Shown piece after piece: positions 56,723-64,000 of a stretch of DNA of 64,000 nucleotides. Location of the stretch: assembly GCA_018398575.1 (NCBI GenBank), contig JAGTXZ010000008.1, positions 496,001 through 560,000 on the forward strand. The letters are read 5' to 3'. The position numbers and the translations under genes are program-made. This DNA is from Ampelomyces quisqualis (Eukaryota; Ascomycota; Dothideomycetes; Pleosporales; Phaeosphaeriaceae). The notes beneath the pieces were generated by a model. It had not been told where the DNA came from and ran no database searches. It was given only the letters and a program-made list of their open reading frames with translations. Positions within the stretch are counted from its first letter, which is position 1; the number at the start of each line of letters is the position of its first letter.

Positions 56723-59700
56723 TGTTCTGCTAGTAATAGCATTTATATAATATTGCAATTTACTTTTAAAAAGATTGCGTTAAAACGTTTAGAACCTTAT
56801 CTAAATTGGATTTGTTTGTAACCTCAAATCTATTAAACACAGTTAAGATCCCTTAGATCTTCTAACAGCTAAAGCCTTTAGGTTTAGATCTTCCTATTAA
56901 CACAACAGTTAGGATTACTTTAGAAAAGTTGCGTTTGGCGCTACAATAGAAACTTAAAGACTATTAATAACCTAAGAGTATTAGAGGCAACGCTAATAAC
57001 TCCCCCTAAAGAACTAACCTTAGAAGCCTTCTCTTAAGACAACTCTATATTAACTGTAACAACCTAGCAATAGAGTGCTAAAGCAAAAAAGATAGATACT
57101 AAGAAACTCTCTTAGCCTAGAGCTGCACTAAATCTAACTCTTGCCTAAATAGAGGTTAATTAATTACGACAAGATTTGAAACAGGCTTTAGCAGAAATTA
57201 ATTCTCTTAAAAAAGGACTAACTCTGTTAATAGGACTAGACAAGCCTCTACCTACTACTAAATCACCCTAGAATAATTCTGTACCCTACTATTTATCTAA
57301 TAGCTCTATATCTAAGTACTTATATTACTATAAAGGCTCTTGCTAACTTTAACAATCTAAGAAAACGCCTAATATAGACGATCTTAGTAATAGAAAAGAT
57401 CCTACCTTCTGCTAATAGCAGGCTTCTATCTAGGATTAACTTAAGATTAACTTAGATTACTATTAGACTAAAAGACAACGCATAGCCTTAGTATAGGGCT
57501 ATACTACAGGATTAGCTAAGGGCTATCTTAAGCTACAATATTTATTAAATACTAATTAAGAGTAATTCTAGAACGCTAAGCAAATAATTAGGCTACTTAA
57601 GTCTTACTTTATTACAGGTAACAAGGTAGCCAAAAGCTAAGTAGCTTTTAATTAAATATAGATAACTAAGGAGAAAACGTTTCTCTTATTTAAAGCTAGG
57701 TTTCTAAGTTCTATAGTTAAGAGACAAGTACCCCCTTTAGAGTAGTTTTACTACTTATAGACTAAGATTACGCTAGGGTTGCGAGCCCCTAACCTAGGAT
57801 TTAGGCACTAATAGAAGAACTTATTTAATTAGATAGTAGAACACCTTACTATATATAATATAGAGCAGAAGAATAACTCTATACCAAGTATAATACTAGC
57901 TACTGCTAGGTTGCTAATTAGGTTAGCCCTATAACAGAATTTAGAGCCAAATTAGACTACTACTACTAGTGCTCTAACAAATTCTGCGCTAGTCTATTAA
58001 TCTATAACAGTGCGTCTTCTTATAAAGACCTCTAAGCTAAAACAATAGAAGACCTCTAGTAGTTGTTACAATTGCAGTAAGCTAGAACACTACTCTAGTA
58101 ACTGCACAAAGCCTTGTGTGCGTTAGATTAAAGCTATAGAAGTAGATAAGTATAAAGATGCTTAAGAGCAACCTAATTAGGAGGTGTATTATATAGAAAA
58201 TAGAAGCGCCTAAGAGAATACTCCTCCCTAGGCCTAAGCTATTACAATCTATTTTACCTTAACCTTTCTTATTTGTTTTGTAGTCTCTATTTCCTTATAC
58301 CTACGCTTTTTTACAACTAAGGCCTTAGCTTACGCCTTAATACTCTTGTTAACACTAGTGCTTAAGGTTTTCTATTTTTAAATTTACAAATTGTTTTATC
58401 TGTTTCTAAAGCCTTGCAGCAACCTATCTAGAAGCTTCTCTTCTAGGTTTAGGTACGTAGCTTTAAGGATTAGATTACTTCTTTAGTTACTTAATATATT
58501 TAACTATACTTAAATATTAATAGCTAAAAGATTTTGAACTGTCTATTTTTTATCCTTAATCTTAGGTCTTAGAATTGTATACTTAGCCTCTAATAGTTAA
58601 GACAATTTAAGATTTAATTAGACACTAATAGGTTACAGTTTATTTGGCTATCTAAGTACTCTTGTTTATACAATTCTTTACCTTCTATTCCTACTATTCT
58701 ATATTAAGCTACAGTGCTAGCTACTATCTATCTTAATGTGCAACAACGCAACGCCCTATAGGAGAAAGAAGACTATTATATCTAAAACAGTCTTTACTGT
58801 TTTTCTTCTTTTATTTATTGTATTAAGAGATGCTTAAAGCTTCTATTAGCCTAAAAAATCTTAGAGATCTCTTATACCCTAACTAAGTAAAACTGCTTAG
58901 AGTCTAAACCTTTTCTAACTACCTGCATTACTCTTATTTCTGCTAATGCATTCTACTTTATTATAAAGAAGCTCTAGAACAAGTTCTTTACAATAAGCCT
59001 CTATAAGATTAATAGAATCCTTGCCTCTAAGGACAACGCAGACAATTAAAGCCAATTAGATAAGAGATTACCTGCCTGTTACTCCTAGTATTAAGATGTA
59101 TTTAGTAAGTTAGCAGCTAATTAATTGCCTTCTTATTATTTGTACAATTATAAGATTGTTTTTAAAGAACTATTACTAAATGCGTTTAGTTTCTTGTATA
59201 AGCAAAACTAGGAAGAGCTTAAAGCTACTAAGGCTTACGTTTAGAACTACCTTTAGAAGGGTTTTATTAAGGCTAGCTAAAGTCCTTTTACTTTACCTAT
59301 CCTTTGTATACGCAAACTAAATAGAGATATACGCATCTATATAGACTACTAGAAGATTAACGCTCTTACGCGTAAGAACGTCTATCTAATTCCTTGCATT
59401 AATAAGCTGCTATTACGCCTCTCTAAAGCTAAGATCTTTACTAAGTTTAACATCTAGGCTGCTTTTAACAAAATTTGTATAGATCCTAACTCTAAAGAGT
59501 ATACTACCTTTTAGACCTATTATAGTATATATAAGTATAAGGTTTTTCCTTTTAGCTTGTGTAATAGGCTAGCTACGTATTAACGCTATATAAACAATGT
59601 ACTAATTAATTATTTTAATAATTTCTGCATTATGTATCTTAATAACATTCTAATCTACTCTAAGGATATAAACTTACATTAGGAACACGTCTAAAAGGTC

Positions 59701-60490
59701 CTAGAGCGCCTACGTACTGTAGGACTCTAAGTAGATATTTAGAAGAGTAAATTCTATGTAACCTGCACAAAGTATCTAGGTTACGTTTTAATAAACTAGG
59801 GTACTAAAGTTAACTCTAATAAGGTAAAAGCACTCTAAAACTAGGCTAAACCTACTATAGTTACTAGCGTTAAGTTATTTCTTAGTTTTGCTAGTTTCTA
59901 TTAACAATTTATTAAGGATTTTTTTTGTGTAGCTAAACTAATTATAAAGCTTTAAAGTCCTGCTACACTATTTAATTAGACTATAGACTGCTAATAGGCT
60001 TTTAATTAGATTAAAGCCTTACTCCTAGCTATTTTTACGCTATCTTATTTCTATTCTAAGTATAATATAAAGTTAGAAACTAACGCGTTAGATAGAGTAA
60101 TAGCAAGAGTACTCTCTTAGAAGCACCCTAATAACAAGTAGTATTCTGTAGCCTTCTATAGTTACGCCCTATTTGGGGCTAAGCTTAATTAGAAAATACA
60201 CAATAAGGAACTTTTTGCTATCCTAAAAGTGTTTAAGAAGTAGAGAGCTGAACTTACTTCTATATAGAGTTAAATCTAGGTGTATTTAGATTACTACTCC
60301 TTAAAATACTTTATAACTACTAAGGTTCTTAATACACGTTAAGCACAATAGGCAGAGATTATTGCCTCTTTTAATTTCTATATTAAGTACACGCCTAGCA
60401 AGCTTAACAAGTAAGCTAATATCCTAAGCTAAAGGGAACAGAACGTTAGTAAGGTTAAGGCTGCCTAACAAGATAACAGATCCTGTGTAC
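56723..60490 (+). pseudogene. gag-protease-RT-RNase H remains of copy 3
   Basis: Decayed polyprotein frame; most stops are TAG. Landmarks: a gag zinc knuckle at 58064-58105 (C-x2-C-x4-H-x4-C); a reverse transcriptase with the Gypsy-type block FSLCNRLATYQRYINN before the catalytic site, which reads YLNN at 59635-59646 where active enzymes have YLDD; then HQEHVQKVLERLR and KFYVTCTKYLGYV; and RNase H from about 60075 (ETNALDR...SQKHPNNKQYSVAFYS, ending YTPSKLNKQANILS). The D-to-N changes are G-to-A transitions. The order and motifs place it in Ty3/Gypsy. It is inactive. Confidence 0.85.
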
Positions 60491-60492
60491 TT

Positions 60493-61329
60493 TGTTAGGA
60501 AAATTCAAGATTGATCTGATCAGCCCGATCGCCGCAACCCGCGGCGGCCCAACAGCAATACTGTCTACTAGACAATTTGCCAAAGTCGCCCCACTTACTT
60601 CTAGTCGCTAGCGAGTCGCTGGCGAGTCGCTAGCGACCTAACAGTGTCGCTAGTGTTGCTAGTGTCGCTAATGTCGCCAATTTTACTCACGTGACTGTAT
60701 TGCTGTATTTTCATAATTACGTAAGTAACCTAAAAATACAAAATATAGAGCAGAATTCCCTCTTTAAAATGCACTATTCAGATTTTTTTTAGCTACTCTA
60801 GTTATTAAGATATAGCGCGTTGAAGTTATAAACTTTTTTAAAAAAACTTTAAAGTACGTTTAACACAGTAGATCTCCACGCCTACACTATAATATATTAA
60901 AGTAAAATAGTTCTAAAGTAAAATCTACACTTTAGTTACTATTTCTTTAAAAAAAAATATAATATATTATCTAGTTAAAGTGCTAGAGCTTTAGCGAAAA
61001 CAAGCCTTGGCAAAGAACATTAAAAAGTTACAAACTTCACTGCCGTGCATCTCAGCAACTAGAGCAGCTATAAAAATTCTGAATAGTGCGTTTTAAAGAG
61101 GGAATTAAGCTCTATATTTTAGGTTTTTAGAATAATTACGTAATCGCGCGGGTGGGGCAGGTGGGTCCAGTGGATCAGGTGGATCAATTTGGGCGTTTTT
61201 GTCTGATTAGGCGGCCAGAACAAATAGGGGTAGCTAGGCACCGTAGACTACAGTCAAAAACTGTCTGGTCGACTATTCTAACAATGTCGCTAATGTTGCG
61301 GATGTCGCCAACGTTGTGTTTTCCTGACG
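60493..61329. mobile_element. Element Y, 837-bp non-autonomous DNA transposon
   Basis: Interrupts copy 3. The ends are TGTTAGGAAAA and TTTTCCTGACG, inverted repeats of about 11 bp after allowing two transitions. Comparison with the uninterrupted copy 1 sequence (GTACTTCTAGG) gives TT on both sides, a probable 2-bp target duplication. There is no transposase. It shares its left ~170 bp with X, so it is probably mobilised by X-type transposase. It is much richer in GC and CpG at its ends than X. Confidence 0.72.
60713..61143. repeat. Foldback (long inverted repeat) inside Y
   Basis: Arms at about 60713-60842 and 61020-61143 are inverted copies of each other (both contain ATAATTACGTAA at the outer end, TATAGAGC, TTCCCTCTTTAAAA and CACTATTCAG), with ~180 bp of TA-rich DNA between them. 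The outer ACGTAA motifs could mark a separate foldback MITE nested inside Y. Confidence 0.65.
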
Positions 61330-61331
61330 TT

Positions 61332-62084
61332 CTAGGACCTGCACGCCTAAGCCCTCTAGTTAACTCTAAACTAGCTTAGAACTACGTCTATAACTAGCTA
61401 GAGATTAATGTTTTAGCTATTTTAGTCTAATCTATTAGTGCTCTCTTAAATCTTAACTTGTTAGAACTAATTAAAGCCCTGCTAGCAGAGAATTACTACT
61501 CCTTTAAGGAAGAACGCCTTACGCTACTATAGCTGTATTATGTCTAAGAAGAACTACTGCTGTATTACTTACGCCTATGTGTACCTAGAGACTTTTCTTT
61601 GTGCACTTAACTAATTAGAGAGGCTTACAATTAGGTATCTACTGCTTACCTAAGCGCTATAAAGATGTATTAGCTCCTAGCTTAGCAATATTATTAGAGG
61701 GGTATAGAGGCTATATGCAAACGCTATGTATAAAACTGCGTTTCTTGTTAAAGATCTTATCTAAGACAGCTCTAAGCCTAAGGTTTCCTCTATCTGTTAC
61801 AAATTTCTAATAGGCCTATGCAGCATTTGTGTATAGATTTTAAGACATTTCTAATAGATTGTTATAGCTATAATTAAATTATAGTTGTTATTAATTGCTT
61901 ATCTAAGCAAGCTGTTTCTATTCCTTACTACAAAACAATTAACGCTTAAGAAATAGCTTACTTGTTTATCTAATAGGTATACTAATTTGGCTATACGCCT
62001 AAAAGTATAGTGTCTAACTGCAGACTCTAGTTTATATCCTAATTCTAGTCTAAGTTCTGTAAGATTCTAGGCGTGTAACTTAAG
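61332..62084 (+). pseudogene. Integrase-region remains of copy 3
   Basis: Resumes the copy 3 frame after Y (TTCTAGGACC matches copy 1) and is collinear with copy 1 positions from about 36500 back to 35746. It is too decayed for the DDE residues to be read with confidence. Confidence 0.65.
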
Positions 62085-62383
62085 TGTAACAACGTAGGTA
62101 GGTATAGCTATTGGGATCAAATTAGATACGTATTAGAGGCATATAGGAGTGCGTGTTATATTAGAGATTCTAAATTGGCTATACACCTATAGGTCTTATA
62201 CAGAAGGACAAGAGAAACTTGTTCTCTATCTATGCTATAGGCTTATATTTATAGTGGGCGTAGCAGCTGAGTTAGAGCGCTGTTAGAGCGCTTTTGGTCC
62301 TAATCTGCTAGCTTTCTACATAATCTGTTACTAAGTCTTTATAAGGTATTAGATATAATATGTGTTTGCATGTGCTTGTTACA
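62085..62383 (-). repeat. Copy 4, 3' LTR
   Basis: 299 bp, TGTAACA...TGTTACA. Confidence 0.92.
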
Positions 62384-62645
62384 TTACTTCCCTTCTTAAA
62401 ATTAATAGTTTCTATTAATTAGGTCTGTATTAGTATTGTTTTAGATACCTCTCTAAATTGTTGTAAACTCTTATTTACCTTAAGTTTATTTTGAGATAAC
62501 GTAATATAGCTGTTTGTTGTTGTTTTAATTGGCGCGCTAGCGCGTTTAACGTTTCTAACTTTACCTTAAGCTTTTTAAGCATATATATAAGGCTAGCCCT
62601 CTAGTATACTACTTTTCTATACTCTCCTCCTTACGTTTGTATACC
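62085..62645 (-). mobile_element. Gypsy-type LTR element copy 4, 3' end
   Basis: Inserted in copy 3 after TTAAG (62080-62084). It comprises the 3' LTR (62085-62383), polypurine tract and ~260 bp of internal sequence collinear with copy 1, then is cut by element Z. It appears slightly less RIP-mutated than copy 2. Confidence 0.85.
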
Positions 62646-62832
62646 TGTTATAGGCTAGCCCGCAAAGATAGAATAATAAGGTGCTAAAAAGAGTTGTATT
62701 CCTTAAGCTTCTCTACTAGTTATAGAAGGGGTTTATATACCCTCTGTGCGTACTAGTCTATAAAGAGGTAGTAAGGCTAGACTAAGCTCTTCCTGAGAAG
62801 GCAAAGAGCTAGGCAAAGCTTAGCCTATTACA
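62646..62832 (-). repeat. Z LTR (187 bp)
   Basis: Begins TGTTATAGGCTA and ends TAGCCTATTACA, a 12-bp terminal inverted repeat with one mismatch. It contains a TATATAAA box on the minus strand at about 62732-62739. Confidence 0.7.
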
Positions 62833-63129
62833 TACCTCTTTACTTACCCTCCTCTTAATATAGAGGCCTGTATTGTTGTAATGTAGCGATTGCGTCGCGC
62901 AGATAGGCTAAGGTTGTTCTGGCGCTACTTGTTACCTAGCTGCCCGCTGTACGCGTGCGTCTGTGCGCCTACTGTAATTTTGTGTTAGCGCTTAGCTAGC
63001 TCTGTCCTGGTTCCTGCACTACTAACACTATCCTCCTTTAGTTCTCCCCCCTACCTTTAGACTGCGCCTAGACTGCACACTAACTACACCTGCTTCTCTG
63101 ACAATTAACCTGTTAATTGCTTCCTAATA

Positions 63130-63866
63130 TTGTCCCCTGCGCGCTCTAAGCGCCCTCTCCCTAACTCTGTTACGCCCTTAAGGCGCTGTTGCTATACAGG
63201 TAGTTATAAAGTAACTGGCAACTCTAACAACAAGGCTGTAACGCTAAAGCGCGTGCAGTTTAATTGCTTGTTGTGCGTTAAGAAGTGCATGGTTTGCGGC
63301 TGTATTAACTGCGTGTAGGATAGTAGTAAGAAGTGCAGCTCTTGTTGCACAGTAAAATGCTGTTGCAAGTTATTTGCAGGCTAGCTTTCTGCGCATCTAG
63401 CCCTTTGCGTAGCGCTTAAGGCCTATAAGCTTGTCGCTAACAGTAAGAATACAGAGGTGTACGTTAAGAAGGCTAGCACGCGCGCCCCTACGTACTTAAA
63501 GGCTGTAAGCAGTTTCCTGTCCGCACCTATTCTGCAACTGTTCTTCTAACTTGCTGTAGTTCTACAACGCCAAGCTTGACTTTAAGGCAGCTTACCAGCT
63601 TGCTTAGAACAGCAGCGTAACAGCCTTGGCCTTTGGCTCTGCCCCTAACACCCTGTTGTTGTCTCTTATCGTTGCGACGCCTAGCTGCAGGAACTAGGTA
63701 AACAACCTAGTTCCTACCCTAAATATGTTGGGTTAAGGTATACAGGAGATAATAGCGTTGCAGCGCGAGATTATAGCTAACCAGAACGTAAGTAGCAGCT
63801 AGCCCGCCTTTAGTCTGCAAGTTTACTAACTAAAGATTGCGCAAGGCCCTCTTCTGCGCTGCTCTT
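63130..63866 (+). pseudogene. Cys-rich spliced antisense frame in element Z
   Basis: Plus-strand frame, opposite to the inferred direction of Z. The first part is dense in cysteine (FNCLLCVKKCMVCGCINC, then KKCSSCCTVKCCCKLF), followed by a Lys/Thr-rich segment. A plausible 55-nt intron (63505-63559: GTAAGC donor, CTAAC branch, TAG acceptor) joins it in phase to FYNAKLDFKAAYQLA and a Gln/Leu-rich helical region (QEIIALQREIIANQN). Internal stops are mostly TAG, plus one TAA (CAA-type). It could be a metal-binding protein with a coiled coil. No start ATG is seen. No known family is recognised. Confidence 0.5.
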
Positions 63867-64000
63867 GCTGCTGCCCTTATCTCTCCTTGCTTTAAGCCAC
63901 GCGCAGCGTTGCCCCTAAGCTTTGGCAACAGCCTCCTAGGCCCACCCTGTTACTGCTGTCGCTGCTTTGCGTTCTCTAATAATAATAAGTCGCCCTTTGT

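Larger units (their letters stand above)
56409..62084 (+). mobile_element. Gypsy-type LTR element copy 3, interrupted
   Basis: Opposite orientation to copies 1, 2 and 4 and inserted in X. It runs 5' LTR (56409-56707), primer-binding site, gag with a CCHC knuckle, protease, reverse transcriptase and RNase H, then element Y (60493-61329), then part of integrase up to 62084, where copy 4 is inserted. The 3' end is outside the window. Confidence 0.88.
62646..64000 (-). mobile_element. LTR element Z, different family, partial
   Basis: Inserted in copy 4 after ATACC (62641-62645). The LTR is followed by a pyrimidine-rich stretch (TACCTCTTTACTTACCCTCCTCTT) whose complement is a good polypurine tract, so the element is probably in minus orientation with its 3' end here. 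Its body is richer in GC and CpG than the neighbouring elements, suggesting a more recent insertion. The body continues beyond the window. Confidence 0.65.

Noticed and set aside
61152..61379. 75-codon frame at the right end of element Y
   Set aside because: It spans the junction between Y and copy 3, so it is an accident of insertion.

Overview
The window is nuclear DNA of a filamentous ascomycete. Short introns with GTATGT/GTAAGT donors and CTAAC/CTGAC branch sites split most genes. The gene products are typically fungal: Kha1, Smc1, Gpc1, Prp17, Erv14, kynurenine monooxygenase, a CDH-type cytochrome domain and a DUF1996 protein. The alternation of gene-dense, GC-balanced DNA with AT-rich blocks full of C-to-T/G-to-A decayed retroelements is the repeat-induced point mutation (RIP) pattern common in Dothideomycetes such as Pleosporales. 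The order is an inference; no rRNA or other marker gene is present.

Layout. 1-29 kb is ordinary housekeeping sequence: KHA1, SMC1, GPC1, a Tc1 transposase relic, an APH-fold kinase, a GT69 glycosyltransferase, two very small genes, PRP17, ERV14, MAP1, BNA4, a secreted cytochrome-domain protein and a secreted DUF1996 protein. 29-33.3 kb is a transition zone with a decayed Na+/K+-ATPase-like P-type ATPase and an intact kinase-like gene. 33.47-40.58 kb is one complete but RIP-mutated Ty3/Gypsy-type LTR element (7,116 bp, minus orientation, 299-bp LTRs, GATTA target duplication). 41-48 kb is a GC-balanced island with a PD-(D/E)XK-like gene, a second kinase-like gene, gene fragments and a SANT-like gene. 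49.4-64 kb is a nest of transposons: Gypsy copy 2 is broken by DNA transposon X, X by Gypsy copy 3, copy 3 by a small element Y and by Gypsy copy 4, and copy 4 by a different LTR element Z that runs off the window.

The most interesting signals are in the repeats. (1) The Gypsy family carries a primer-binding site exactly complementary to 13 nt of its own LTR just downstream of a TATA box, which is the layout of Tf1/sushi-type self-priming. (2) Two copies share an extra Cys-containing reading frame antisense to gag-pol next to the 3' LTR. Its frame survives an 18-nt indel and all its stops are TAG, some reciprocal with CAG in the other copy. (3) Element Z has a Cys-rich frame in the same relative position with what looks like a good intron.

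Exon boundaries were assigned by eye and checked for reading-frame closure; no alignments or database searches were run.
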